Positions 13,008-25,382 of a stretch of 64,000 nucleotides of DNA are shown here, piece by piece. The notes under the pieces were generated by a model. That model saw only the letters and a list, made by a program, of their open reading frames with translations. It was not told where the DNA came from and ran no database searches. Each line of letters opens with the position of its first letter. Within the stretch, counting starts at the first letter, position 1. The translations under genes were made by a program, and so were the position numbers. This DNA comes from Xestospongia bergquistia (Eukaryota > Porifera > Demospongiae > Haplosclerida > Petrosiidae). The stretch covers positions 10,981,501 through 11,045,500 of the forward strand of contig OZ014411.1 in NCBI GenBank assembly GCA_963965975.1, read 5' to 3'.

Positions 13008-13635
13008 CACTGAGCTCTATGAGTATCAATCATTCTAAGTGGAGAGCTACGTTTGGGACAAGGTCTCAGACTAACAGTTGAATCTGTGGTGATAACCTTG
13101 AGAGTGACATTAAGAGACTCCATTGATACAGTAGTAGTGGCAATGATATTAATAGATATTGTTTCAAATGGTCTACAAGATTGTAGTACAGTTCGTGTTA
13201 GAAAATTAATATAGTGAAAAATTTCAGATCTTTCTTGATGAGTTTTCTGCAATTTTTGATCTTTTATACACAGTTCTTATTTGTGATAACAGCCTCCAAC
13301 TCTTACAGACAGTAAGACAATTGGTGAGATCAATTGGAGAGCAGAGATAGTGATACTTTAATAAATTGAACACCAACAGATGTGAATGGGAGAAATGTTC
13401 GTGTAATAAGATGTATTAAGGAAGAGGTCTCCTTGTTAGTTAAATACATGTGGACTTGACTATAAATAGCAAACATATTACATGTAAAAAAGTTACATCT
13501 TAACATAGCATACTGTACCTTAAGACCACAGCAAACATGAAGTAGTTGGGTGAGTTCTATAATTGTATTGTTGGTGAGTTGATGTGAAAGAGATACAGGA
13601 GGAAAGTCAATTTCTCGTTTTGCAAAGAAGAGTGT
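12977..13635 (-). CDS. Unrecognised gene, three C-terminal exons
   Basis: Three minus-strand exons join in phase 0 with canonical sites. Exon 13519-13635 (39 codons, TLFFAKREIDFPPVSLS start, donor GTACAG) is followed by 13357-13431 (25 codons, TFLPFTSVGVQFIK end, donor GTATCA). The last is 12977-13246 (90 codons including the stop, starting KTHQERSEIFHYINFL). The last exon contains alternating hydrophobic strands (INIIATTTVSM, LNVTLKVITT), suggesting a beta-rich domain. I do not recognise the family. The exons at 16766-17278 upstream on the same strand may belong to the same gene. The frames stay open across both junctions, which is the main evidence for coding. Confidence 0.6.
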
Positions 13636-14560
13636 CTACAACAACAAGAATAGTTTCCTAAGAAAGAGGGAGAGAGAGTTAAAGTGAGTAGATTCAGACT
13701 TGATGCTCTCTCTAAAGACTTATTCAATCACTTTCATCTTTCTATCAACTCAATTGTCACCTACATCTTCTTCGTTACCAGTCTTCTTTTCATGTCACTT
13801 ACTATAATCTCCAGCTGACCAACAAGTTCCAATGTCACAGTGTCCATTCCTTCATCTTCCTATTACTTCTCTTACATCCTTTCCGTCTCCTCACCAGTAA
13901 CACCTCATCTTCTGACAACTTCAATTTCCATGTACTCACAGTGTCTATAGGAGGTGTGGATTTGAGGGTGCAGTTAATGAAAGTTGACTAATTCTTCATG
14001 AGGTATTTTCTGAGTGACAATGATACAATACTAATGACAATGATGACAATACTAACAAATACATGGATAAATGGATTGATAAATGGATGAATTATTGAAT
14101 GAATGAACTAATTTAATAAAATTAATGGATTAATATCTAAATGGATGCATAAGTCATATTAATGGACAGATAGTCTACCTTTCATTGTATTAAACAAATC
14201 ATGATTTCATGTATTACAATGTTGCATGTTAATAACATGACTCCTCCTTCTTTGGCTCCATCCACTGCCTTACTAGTCCTCTGTTCGTGTTCTCTGTCCA
14301 AAGCAATGAATATTATTAAAGTAGGTAGTTTCTGATGAGTTTATGTCAACCACTGTATACATGAGGTCTGACTGGGACATGGAGAAACTAAGTCTCTTAA
14401 GTGTTAGATCTAAAATGACCTGATATTGATATTTCACTTAATGTTTCTCTTTTGATTACCACCAGTAAAGTGACAACTGAATGAGTGATAGAGAGAAAGA
14501 GAGAGGCATAAATTATTCCTATTATAAAAATTATATATAGAATTTAAACCATGTTATATC

Positions 14561-14760
14561 ACACTTAGATCTTATTATATTGTAAAGGACACATTTATAT
14601 AGAGTAATAATAGCACCATAAGTGTGGAAACAAACAACAATAGAATAAAAAATGTAAACTTTGCATTCAATACACTTAGAATTTATACATTGTTATATCA
14701 CACTTACATCCTATTATATTGTAAAGGACACATTTAAACGATGAGTAATGACCTTTTAAA
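14561..14760 (-). repeat. Two intron-shaped units with a 3-nt centre
   Basis: Two copies 139 bp apart. On the minus strand the upstream copy (centre 14708-14710) reads ATAATAG|GAT|GTAAGTG. The other, near 14567-14574, has lost the donor G (AAG ATC TAAGTG). Flanks resemble those of the 140-bp array at 39306-40845 and of the 21.3-23.2 kb array, including a TTGTTTCC tract and CAATATAATAG before the centre. The pair lies between exons of the unrecognised minus-strand gene(s) at 13.6 and 16.3 kb, so it would be intronic. Confidence 0.6.
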
Positions 14761-15699
14761 TTCTAGTAATGACTTCTTATGTTCATTTAATGATGTAGAA
14801 GTTTAACTAAAAGATAATAAAAGTATTACAGAAGGTTTTAACTTTAAAATATAACGTAATCATAAAGACTTGCAAAGTTATAAAGCTTTAACTAAATAAA
14901 GATAACACTAGCAATAAATCTAATTATTAATGTAACTGTCAAAGTGTTATTATTAATAGCATGTTACTATTTATAGCACAGATACATGGTATACAGTACA
15001 AATTTAAGGAGATCAGACATGTATGTGTTATTGTTGTGCATAAACATGGATATTTAACAATGGAGTATATAGACTGTATATTTTAGAACTGGGAAAGTGG
15101 AAAAGAGAGAGAGAATACAAGTTAATTTGCTTGTATTTGTTGTTAGGGTTGATAATAAAGGCTAAAGAGATCATCAATTAACAATTAAAGGTCATTATAA
15201 CAGTAATATCATTAAAGATAACTTCATAACTATTAGTTTATAGTTATACATGTAATATACATATATATTAGTTGACAAATAATTACTACAATTTAATGTT
15301 CTCTTATATTTCTTTCTACATATCTCATATCATCATATTCTCTATTTATCCATTCATTTTTTAATTCTCTCGGTCTTTCAGCTAAGGCTAATGAGTTAAG
15401 AGGGTAGACACACCCACTAATATGTCCACTAACAACAAAGGAAGCCCTGTCAATAAAACATTATATTATAAGAGAAGTATTATCAATGGAGGTCAGTTAT
15501 TACATGTAGTATTAGTATTAATGATTTAGAACACACATTACTATATACTATATAGTACTGTGTATTGTAAATATAATAATATAAGTAACTGTTATATTTT
15601 GTTTATCTCATCATTGATCTTAGTACATATTCATAGTAACTGAGGGTGTCCATATTACAATATCATATCATATATATTATTATATATTCATAGTCACTA

Positions 15700-16055
15700 T
15701 GGGAATATATATATATATATATATATTTATTACTAGTCACATGATCTATGAATATCATGTTCAATGTTAATTACTTGTTTACAGTAAAATCAAACTAAAG
15801 ATAAACAAACTTTTACTGAATAGTATACTGACTTACACAAAGACAATATACAATGTTATACAAACTTTTATTGAATAGTACTATTAGTATACTGACTTAT
15901 ACAAAGACAGCATATAACATTATGCAAACAAGTATACTGACTTATACAAAAACAGAATACAATATTATACAAACTTTTACTGAATAGTATACTGACTTAT
16001 ACAAAGACAACATATAACAAACAAGTATACTGATTTATACAAAAATAATACGCTT
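15700..16055. repeat. TA run and imperfect minisatellite
   Basis: 15703-15727 is a TA microsatellite. From about 15803 to 16050 the motif TATACTGACTTATACAAA recurs five times. It is interleaved with ACAAACTTTTACTGAATAG at irregular spacing of about 40-75 bp. No open frame is maintained. Confidence 0.7.
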
Positions 16056-16108
16056 ACTTATTTATAATAATGACCAAAGTGGACAGAGATTGTGGGTGTG
16101 TCAATAAT

Positions 16109-16440
16109 TTAGGTACCTTGATGAAATGTGTCTTGTTTTATCCAGTCCTCTGGAAAACAAAGATAAGGAAAATCCAAAATAATTAAATGAAATAGAGAAG
16201 AGTGAAATAGTCCAGTAACCTTCTGATTGTGTGTGTGTGTAAAAGAGATATAATGATTGTAAGTGATTTCATGCTTAAAGGCAATATAGGGTGTTGTCAT
16301 AGCAACCATACTGACCTGGTGAGTTGATACATGTTGTACTAGTCTCTTCACTGATAATTGTAACAAAATGTTGTACTATAAGTCATAAGAGAGGATGTAC
16401 CACAAGCTGTACTATTAATAGTTGAGAACATCTCTAGAAC
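16109..16440 (-). pseudogene. Possible disrupted exon
   Basis: An acceptor-like TTCTAG near 16440 and a donor CAG|GTCAGT at 16316 bound a segment that is open in two successive frames but not in one. The first half reads CSQLLIVQLVVHPLL before a TGA. The second half reads LLQLSVKRLVQHVSTHQ up to the donor in phase 0. The phase-0 end of the upstream exon 16766-16905 would fit the first half. Either an intron is hidden here or the exon has a frameshift. Confidence 0.3.
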
Positions 16441-16765
16441 AAAAATACAAATAGAAATATGTATCTTAGTTAATATGTAATGATCAATGGACATATGTCA
16501 TCACTACTATATAACAACTTTATCTATAATTCTCTTTATATGTCCATCGTCCATCTATCTACTCACATAATTGTTTCAAATTTCCAAGATGTACGTCCTG
16601 ATCAAAATAAAACAGAACATCAATATTTTGAGACAATAATTTTGTCCAGTGGGTGTGGCATCATATAAAAAAAACATTGAGCACCTCTTCAGCTGTAAAA
16701 GTAGTCTAGACATGAAAAATATTAAATTATTATACCACTCACTTTAAAAAAAGCTACATTCATAC

Positions 16766-17278
16766 CTTGACAACAGTCATGGAGGCAATGTCATTTGGTG
16801 CGTATGATGAAAAGAGAGACCCAAGAACAGTATGAACATTGTCTTCAATAAGTAATGGCAAGATAGGATGGAGTGATTCAGTAACAAAACATATTTGTTT
16901 GTATACTCAGTCCTATTAAAATGAACATCAGTAATTAACATAGTGACCCTAGGATAGCTACCATTAGCAACTTCTACACTAGTGAATGTCAGGAAACATT
17001 ATCTTTATTAACCTTGCTAAGACACCATGCTTTCTAAAGAACTTTGAACACATTAATGGATGTACACACTATATGGGAAGGAATCCTATCATGTGACCAT
17101 TTAGAGCTGTAGTAAGTGGAACACTAACCTCATGTGAACATATCACCAATGAATAAGACAATATAGGTCATATTGTGTTGTGTTGTGTTATTAATTTATA
17201 TAATTGACTTACACTTTCTTTGAAGACAATAAGGAACAGTTTCTTTACTGTTGAGAAATGTCCTGATCCAAGAGAATT
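16766..17278 (-). CDS. Unrecognised helical protein, two exons
   Basis: Exon 17215-17278 (64 nt) reads NSLGSGHFSTVKKLFLIVFKE and donates at A|GTGTAAG in phase 1. Exon 16766-16905 (140 nt) accepts in phase 1 and reads YKQICFVTESLHPILPLL, then SLFSSYAPNDIASMTVVK, ending at a GTATGA donor in phase 0. The pattern of leucine-rich amphipathic helices suggests a HEAT/ARM-like solenoid, but no family is recognised. The next exon downstream is probably the disrupted segment ending at 16316, and the C-terminal exons may be those at 12977-13635. Confidence 0.5.
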
Positions 17279-17639
17279 CTATATGATAAATAAATTACAA
17301 TAACAATTAATCCACATTCCTATATTGTTATGTTTTCAATCCCAATTTCTATAATACTTCATTCCACAGTCTTCATACCATTCAAACCTCATTTAATACT
17401 AGTACATTCCTTTCTAAAGTCTTCATTCCCAAGACTGAAGAAATGAGTTTTTCAATCTGTTTAAGATTTTTATCTTGTAAATGTATTATTATCAGAAACA
17501 TCATATCGCCATAGCAACACTCTTCCAGCAATGATCTATGATGCGTTAATTTTACATTAATTTAAGAGGAATCACAAAGTCTCTAAAATATACCATTTAC
17601 TTCTTAAACTCTACAAGGTCATCCAGTAACCAGTTTAAC

Positions 17640-18230
17640 AATCATACCACAGCTTGTTCCCCTTCTTTTTAGAACTAAGAGGTAACAGAAATGAAGACAG
17701 AATACATATGAAAAGAGAGTGGAAATGTGGACAATAGAAATAGGAATTAAAGTAGACTTCTAATACTCCTTTAATTAACTATTAATAATTGTAATTCTTC
17801 TACTCACTTAATTAGGAATGAACAAACAAGGAGCAGAGATAGTGCTACTTCAATAAATTGAACACCAGCGGATGTGAACAGGGGACATGCATTTTTTTAA
17901 CTCTTAACAAACTCTCAGACAAATGCGTGAGAGCTAACAAGACTTGTCATATCTAGTAAACAATATATAGAAGTAAAAAAAAATATCATTCTATTCTACT
18001 TAATCATACCTGTAATACATAGGATATCTATTACTAAGATAAATATGACATTGAATCAGATCTGATTGTTCCAACTGAAAAGATGACTTGTTCTAAAAAA
18101 AGAATATATTTTTTTCTAATCTATTACAATAGATATTATCTACTAATATATTCAACATAGTGAGTACACAGTTATATAACATATTGAGCACTTCAATATA
18201 ATATATAGCAGACATTTCATTATAATAATT
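17640..18230. other. Intronic or intergenic; partial exon copy
   Basis: No complete exon was identified. At 17830-17886 about 55 bp resemble the 13357-13431 exon and its flank (AATAAATTGAACACCAGCGG), a duplicated fragment. The rest is AT-rich unique sequence. Confidence 0.45.
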
Positions 18231-18372
18231 AAGTGTATTACTGTAACTTAATATCTAACTCATATTCAATATCTGACTCGTATTCAGAGTGTTTCTTTTG
18301 AAACTAAACGAAGTCATCTTTTTACACAGATTCATTCAAACTCTACTGTAACCATGTCCTCCATATTGGATA

Positions 18373-18576
18373 CTAAAGGACTTTCTCTTTTAGTCTGTCT
18401 ATATAATCTGGATAAAGTTTTTCTATAAGTTGTTGTTCTATTAATGGATTGTATCTGAGCTCAGCAAAATCCAGCAATAAATATTTCTTCAAACAAATTA
18501 CAACATCAAAGTCATAAAATAATGTGTGAAGGGCTTTTTGATATTGTGACCAGATTTCATCTTGACCTGGGATGCT
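18373..18576 (-). CDS. Unrecognised terminal exon
   Basis: A minus-strand stretch of about 65 codons is open up to a TAG at 18373. It contains DEIWSQYQKALHTLFYDFD, then KKYLLLDFAELRYNPL and EKLYPDYIDRLKEKVL. A pyrimidine-rich acceptor (CTCCTCCCAG) sits at its start. The composition is that of a soluble helical protein. The TAG may end the gene, or an upstream GTCCTT donor could carry it to the exons at 17.2 kb; the sequence does not decide between these. I do not recognise the family. Confidence 0.5.
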   Translation of the reverse strand, partial: SIPGQDEIWSQYQKALHTLFYDFDVVICLKKYLLLDFAELRYNPLIEQQLIEKLYPDYIDRLKEKVL

Positions 18577-18599
18577 GGGAGGAGTATGATCAAATGTTT

Positions 18600-19800
18600 A
18601 TGAATGAAAGAAATAACTTCACTTTTCTTCTTCAATGATCTCTAAAGTTTAGCAACATTTTCTGAAAAGAGAAAACAGGGAATTTTAAATTCCATAATTC
18701 AACACATGGGTGACAGACAAGGGGTTAATTTTGACACATGGGCATATTAACAAGTGGCGGGTAAATGGGAGGGAAACAAAACTGAAAGAGGCAATGGAAG
18801 AATGAGACTGCTGAAGACGGAAAAGATTAATTAAGTAGTCTGAGGGAGCTACTGTACAAAATCATTAAGTATAATGTCAACATATAATAGTCTCCTTTTC
18901 TTATTTCTTTATAGATCATTTATTTAGTAGATGTTAGATCTCATGTATTGAAGAGTTTTTATGAAGAAAGATAAAAGTTGTACTAAATCTAAAAATTTCA
19001 AACATGGTGATATATTTATATAATTATAATTAACTTTGAAACTTAAATAAGACAATTTGACATTTATATTTTTAAAATGTTTTTTCGGAGATTTCAATAT
19101 ATTAAATTAAAGACAATATGAATAAAATCTATAAGGAAAATATGTAAAAAATAAAATAAAATAAACAAACATAACTTAACAGTTTCAATAGTAAGAGTCA
19201 CCAAATAGAGAAAAGAGAATTCCCAAGAGTCCAGTCAGTCCACAAGTAGAGCCTGCAAGTCTGCAAAGAGAAGAAAATATAGTAGCTATTTACTGAAATA
19301 GTGGTAACAATGAATAATAGAGAGTGAAGAAAGACAGAGAAATGTTTATATATATATATATATATACAGACAGTGATATGGAAGGCCTATAAATAATTGA
19401 AAGTTATATGTGAGATTTGCTATAGCGATATATTGGCTAGTGCTGGAAGTACATGTCATTTAATAAGCTAACAAAGGGGCTATCAGTGTATGCTCAGACT
19501 TATTTTATTATCAAAGCTTGCAAACATAACTCTATTTATACTGAGGTTCCATCTAGTATAATGGTTTCATTTGCTCAAGGCCAACAATATAATTGCAAAG
19601 GTAAAAATGGAAAGATCTTAAAAATGTAATTATCTACTGTATAGTGAAGGAGAAATGCCACTCCAAACAGTAGGAAGTAAGGTTTCAAAGGAATATTTCA
19701 TAATATATAAACTTCCTAACTATAATTACATCTCTAGGACATCTCTGCTAAAGTTGTATGCTGTTACTAAGGATAGAGTCATGAAACAATTTAATAAAGT
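18600..19800. other. No gene seen
   Basis: AT-rich sequence with a TA microsatellite at 19348-19367. No exon with paired splice sites was found on either strand. Confidence 0.45.
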
Positions 19801-19804
19801 AGCC

Positions 19805-20110
19805 TAGTTCGCTCCTATTACTGACATTTTGTCCATCATAGTACTGACAATGGAGCAAATATTATAGTGGATGCTGATCAGTTGACGAAATTTCTTCTTT
19901 TGTAACGTCTACCTAGCTATATAACCAGTAATATGTTTATTCAAGACAATTGAATAAGAATTGCTCACAAAGTTGTTTTTCAACAATTTAAAAAAATGGA
20001 GAGATCTTTACCTAATTACTCATTGATTTCCTATTGCAAAAGATTTTGGGGAACAACTCACAAGATGATAGAAGGCTATTAAAACAAGGTCAAGCTATCT
20101 GTGTTGTATT
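19805..20110 (+). pseudogene. hAT-type transposase relic (first copy)
   Basis: The stretch starting near 19838 matches the better preserved relic at 23275-23610. It includes the DNA coding for a degenerate TDNGANIIVDADQL motif, with a changed first base block here. hAT (ZBED/Ac-like) transposases carry T-x-DNA-x-N before a CFAH box. Many stops and small deletions make it non-functional. Part of its 3' side (about 20010-20060) appears inverted at 23615-23660. Confidence 0.45.
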
Positions 20111-20139
20111 AAGTGCAGATAGAAAGGTATTTTATTCTG

Positions 20140-20640
20140 TACCAGTACTTACATGACAGGATGTTAATGTTTGGAAAGCAATAAATAAAGCTCTCGCCTC
20201 TTGTTCAATTCACTGATATCATTTATCATTTCAAGTAAACATTGACTACTACATATATAAATACAATTGTACATACATAGGTGACCACTATAACATCTCC
20301 TGCTATTATTCCAATTAATGACCAAGCTTCTTTGAGACGATGAAAAATGACTTGGTAATTACAATTAAGTGCTCAAACAAGCATAATAACTCTTTTTATG
20401 GAGTCAGTTTGAAAATCTTAAATCCATAGTTATAAATTGAATTTGGTGGCTATTTTTACAATGACATCAATTACATATTGGACACTACCATTGTCTTTGA
20501 TTTTTAATTTGATAAGGCAATAAGGTTAGGCAATATTGCAAAACATTATCACAATATTTATAGTTTTAATACCTTATATGACTAAATGTCACATGTGGCA
20601 CAAACATTTAAGGATACTCTCCAACTGATGGTACTGATTA
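20140..20640. repeat. Block duplicated at 23680-24120
   Basis: About 480 bp starting GTTTGGAAAG and including GGTGACCACTATAACATCTC, TTTATGGAGTCAGTTTGAAA and ACATTTAAGGATACTCTCCA recur at 23680-24120 with a few indels. Together with the neighbouring hAT relics this shows that a segment of about 0.8-0.9 kb was copied, roughly 3.5 kb apart. Confidence 0.75.
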
Positions 20641-21299
20641 TTGTTAGTGTGATACAATATATATTAGTATTTTGGTTGTTTGCCTTTTAATGCAATGTTT
20701 CAATGTTGAGAAACTAATATTTATTGCAATATTTACTGGAATTTTATATCCATTGTGGTTAATGTGAAGAAATAATACATCTTCTGGTAATCCCAATAAT
20801 GTTTCTAAATTGTTATACATCTTTAAAAGCACAATCAATATTACTTGTAGGGGGCAGTTTCCTATACTGAATGTATTTTATCTATGAAAGAATTATATGT
20901 TAGTTGTACTTCAAGATATCATCAGTAGAAGGTAGTACTCTTGTGTATGTATAATGCGTAAATTATTGTACCTAAAATTTTTGATACATCTTGAAGACAA
21001 AACACTATTCATTGTCTTTCTTGTTTGAACAGATATTTCATCAATTGCATGAGACCTTGTTTCTCAGCACACCAGTATATACATGCACATAGTGAACATG
21101 TGAAAAGATAGAGTGCAGACTCTTATGTTATACTTTCGAGGATACAGAAGCAATTATTTGCTTATGATACGGAAAGAAGAAGCCACAACATGCTCTCTTT
21201 CTCAGTAACTAAATGAATGTGCTTCAAAAAGTTAGTAACTAACAATTGTAATTGTAATTCCAGTGGTCAACTCCCTCCAAGACCAAGTAATAAGATATA

Positions 21300-23225
21300 A
21301 GCATTAGTAGTGATACACAATATCATATCATATGCAGTTAGTGTTTACAAAATTTATTGCTGATATAGGAATAAGCAGTTAAAGGATCCACTTTAATGTC
21401 ATTTGTTGATCTCATAAGCTGCAGTTACAATATAGTGAATAAAATTGCAAAAGTGGATACACATAGATATCACAAAATCCAAAACATTTATTGTACAACA
21501 TGACAACCATTCCGTGCAAGGCATTAAAAACCATTACTATCAATACAAATAATAGGTTAAATAAAATAACAATTGTTATTTTATTTAACCTATTATTTAA
21601 CATTCAATTCGAAAGACTTAGAATTTATACTACATTTATTACACTTACCAACTATTATATTTTAAATAACACATTCAGATGATAAGGAATCACAGCAACA
21701 TAAATGTGAGAAACAAAACAATAGAATAAACAAAATCACAACAGAACATTCAATATACTTTCAATTCATACTACATTCTATTAATAAAATTACATCCTAT
21801 AATATATTGTAAAGGAAACATTCGAGTGATCAGTAGCAGTTAAAAGATCCATGCACTTAATGTCACTTCTTGCTCTCATATGTTGCAATAACAATATAAG
21901 GAATAAAATTGCAAAAGTGGATGCACATAGATAGCACACAATCAAAATCAATTATACTACAGCCTGCTGAGCTTCCTATACAAGCATTAAAAACCATTAA
22001 CATCAATACAAACAATAGGGTAAAGAAATAACAACATTCAATTCAAAAGACTTAGAATTCATACTACATTATATTACACTTACCAGCTATTATATGTTAA
22101 ACATCACATTCAGATGAGAAGTAATAACAGCAACATAAATGTGGAAACAAAAAGCAATACTCTAAACAAAATGATAACAACACATTCGATATGCTCAGAA
22201 TTCATACTAGGCTATAGCTATAAAATGTTCAAAATATACATAAAAATAAACCTAGCAAAAAGTTTCAAGTGTTATTAGTAATAGATACATAATCTCATAG
22301 CAATCACAGTTTGTGTTAACAAAATTCATTGCTGATATAGGATATAGGAATCAGGAGTTAAAGGGTCCATGCACTTTCAAGTCATTTGCAAAGATGGATA
22401 CACATAGATACCACACAATCAAAACAATTATACTACAGCCTTCCAAGCTTTCTATGCAGGTATTACAAAAAAATAACATCAATACAAACAATAGGGTAAA
22501 TAAAATAACAACAATTAATTCAAAAGACTTACTACAATACATCACACTTACCACCTAGTATATTTTAAAAAACACATTCAGATGATTAGTAATCACAGCA
22601 ACATAAATGAGAAAAAAAAATAAAGTAAACAAAATCACAACAACACATTTAATATACTTTGAATTCATACTACATTATATCAAAATTACATCCTATTATA
22701 TTGTAAAGGACACATTCAAATGATAAGTAGTACATAAATGTGAAAACAAAATAAATTCATTAAAACATTACAACAATGCATTTAATAAGTTTAAAATTCA
22801 TACAAGACTATACCTATAAAAAGCTCAAAATATAGTTAGAGAAACAACTTAGCAAGAAAATTCAAGCATTGTTAGTGATACCCAATGTTGTATCACATGC
22901 AGTTAGGGTTAACCAAATTCGTTGCTGATATAGGAATAAACAGTTAAAAAGATGCATTTTAATATTATTTGTTGATTTCATGTGTTGCAATAATAATGTA
23001 ATATATAAAATTGCAAAAGTGGATACACATAGATACCACACAATACAAACCAATTAAGCACAGCCGGACAAGGTTCCCATGCAAGGCATTAAAAACTATT
23101 AATATCAATACAAACAGTAGGGTAAATAAAGTAACAACATTCAATTCAAAAGCGTTAGAATTTATACTACACTATTTCATACTTACCAACTATTATATTT
23201 CAAACAACACATTAAGATGATAATA
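21300..23225 (-). repeat. Complex tandem array of intron-shaped units
   Basis: Three to four diverged higher-order copies share the blocks TGCTGATATAGGA, AAAATTGCAAAAGTGGATAC, ACACATAGATA-CACACAAT and CAATACAAACAATAGGGTAA. On the minus strand each copy carries AG|NNN|GTAAG-like centres at 23187-23189 (TTG), 22690-22692 (GAT, donor GTAATT), 22552-22554 (GTG), 22084-22086 (CTG), 21794-21796 (GAT, donor GTAATT) and 21649-21651 (TTG). The sequence around the centres resembles the 140-bp array at 39.3-40.8 kb, but units here are larger and irregular. No adjoining exon could be fixed, so it may be inactive. Confidence 0.65.
21547..21598. repeat. Perfect 52-bp palindrome
   Basis: The left arm AAATAATAGGTTAAATAAAA and its continuation are matched exactly by the right arm, with the axis in the central AATT at 21571-21574. 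It lies in a copy of the repeat block that elsewhere reads only once (for example near 22490-22510), so one arm looks like a local inverted duplication. Confidence 0.85.
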
Positions 23226-23269
23226 AATTACAGCAACATAAATGTGAAAAACAAAACAATAGTACTCCT

Positions 23270-23610
23270 ACTACTGACATGTTATCCATCATGGACATAT
23301 TGTTATATACAAGCTACACTCTATATTTTATTGATGAAAGGTGGATACTTCAATCCCTTTCACTATGAACGCACTTCCTTCCTGATGACTATACTGCTCC
23401 AATATTATCTGAAGCAATGGAATCAACTTTAATCACAAGAGTAGAGTCTATAGGGTCTAACTAACAAGTCTGTTTAGCTACTAGTACTAGTACTGACAAT
23501 GGAGCGAATATTATAGTGGATGCTGATCAGTTGACTTGGACAAGATTTCTTCTTTTGTAACCTCTACCTAGCTATATAACCAGTAAAGTGTTTATTCGAG
23601 ACAATTGCTT
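23270..23610 (+). pseudogene. hAT-type transposase relic (second copy)
   Basis: Across changing plus-strand frames one can follow the core of a hAT transposase. First comes a CYPSWTY segment, then YIQATLY, then FIDERWILQSLSL (the YID-x-x-W-x-L box). LSEAMESTLI follows, and finally TDNGANIIVDADQLTWTRF (the T-x-DNxxN box and the WTR stretch). At least two frameshifts and stops interrupt it. It is a dead DNA transposon fragment. Confidence 0.6.
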
Positions 23611-24149
23611 TACTTGTTCCCCAAAATCTTTTGCAATAGGAAATCAATGAGTAATTGGGTAAATTTAGATTTTTTGTAATGTTTGGAAAGAAGTAAATAA
23701 AGCTCTCACCTCTTGTTCAATTCACTTATATCATGTCAAATAAACATTGACTACTACATATATAAATACATGTGCATACATAGATGACCACTATGTAACA
23801 TCTTCTACTGTTATACTAATTAGTGATCAAACTTCTTTGACATGATGAAAAATGACTTGGTAATTACAATTAAGTGCTCAAATAAGCCTAATAACTCTTT
23901 TTATGGAGTCAGTTTGAAAATCTTAAATCCATAGTTATAAATTGAAGTTGGTGGCTATTTTTTACAATGACATCATTACATATTGGACATTACCATTGTC
24001 TTTGATTTTAAATTCAGGCAGTAAGGTTAGGCGATATTGCAAATACATTATCACAATATTTATAGTTTTATTATCTGGATATGTCACTTGTGACACAAAC
24101 ATTTAAGGATACTCTCCAACTATCTAAAACACTTTAATCATATTAGTGA

Positions 24150-24790
24150 TATATTATTGCATTTAGTTATGCACCTGTCCTTTTTGTATAAGCACAAAAT
24201 GTAATCATGTGGTAACACATATATCACTTGTAATATTAATGTTGACATTTCTTTGAAGTATCTAGAAAATTGGTCCATTGTTAATGACTGATTAAACTGA
24301 ATGTTGCATATTATTGCTTTCAGAAAATTAACAACTTCTATGATGTCCTTACAAAATGCCCTAGCTATCTTGGTCCACTGATAGAAGTTCTATTAATGTA
24401 AGTACAGATATGGGTATAGCACATGTTCTGATTGAACATAAAGGTATATATATATATGAATAGTATAGTAATCTGGTTTATCTTATTAATAATTATTAAG
24501 TAATAAGGTTAAAAGACCTTATTAGATGGAAATTAAGGTAAAAACAAAAATGAAAATAATTATTATCTACAACTGTACTCATTTTCAAATTATTGGCATG
24601 ATAATGTAGCCTCACTATAAGACATTAAAGACATATATATTATCTAAAACTACATTATGGTGACACTACTACCATATTTCTTTGAATAATAAATATGTTT
24701 TTCATGATTCACGTGAGGGACACCAGTGCTTGTTTAAATATAAGATATTATGGACATTCTATTTATCAGTAAACAATGAAAATTTTGAAT
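24150..24790 (-). pseudogene. Decayed copy of the 3' end of the ROC-COR-Death gene
   Basis: This segment matches 33620-34560 over several hundred bases (for example TAATCATGTGGTAACACATATATCACTT, in part, and GGTCCATTGTTAATGACTGATTAAACTGAAT, in part). The Death-domain exon, which in the intact gene lies at 33682-33977 between those two blocks, is missing. Only a short unrelated linker (about 24235-24260) remains. It is therefore a truncated paralogue that has lost its effector domain. Confidence 0.65.
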
Positions 24791-25059
24791 GAAGAAAATT
24801 ATTTAGTTTTGTTAATAGCCAGTTTTTTTCTTAACAACATAAGAAGGTATGGTAGGCAATTTTTTGATCAAATATGGTTTACTTTTTAATTGTCATTTCA
24901 AACAATTAATATAATTTAACAGTGATATACATTGATACCATCATCAACAGCTCAGAGTTCATATATAATAGACAACAATATAATGACTACTAACTAGCTA
25001 CTTACATATACAAACATTAATAACTTATAAGTACATCATTTTACTGTTACTAAGTTCTC

Positions 25060-25235
25060 AAGTTTAATAATATATCAAATTCTTTGTTGACAGTTTTGTC
25101 TATTCTTGTGCTAAAACGCTTACAGCTGCTCCTTTTATTTGAACAGCTTGAATGGAAAGGCTGTCAACAACTATTTAAAAATATTCTCAAATCTATAACA
25201 CTTCTTAGGAGCTGCATTACATTTTGATATTTATC
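25060..25235 (-). pseudogene. Decayed copy of the C-terminal helical segment
   Basis: The minus-strand translation aligns weakly with the end of the ZU5/Death gene (27192-27556). The spacing of a Leu-rich helix, a Ser-rich turn and a lysine/arginine helix ending in an acidic-leucine tail before a stop agrees. Stops interrupt it. This would extend the decayed paralogue at 24150-24790 in a rearranged order. Confidence 0.3.
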
Positions 25236-25382
25236 AATCATAGTGCTATACATTGATACTTTATCAACAATATCTAAAATCAAATTATTGAGAAAAAAAT
25301 CGTCGTTATACTATATACTAGTACTAGACCACACCTAGAACATTCTAATATTTAACTACCTGAATCCACTCAATTGTACAAA

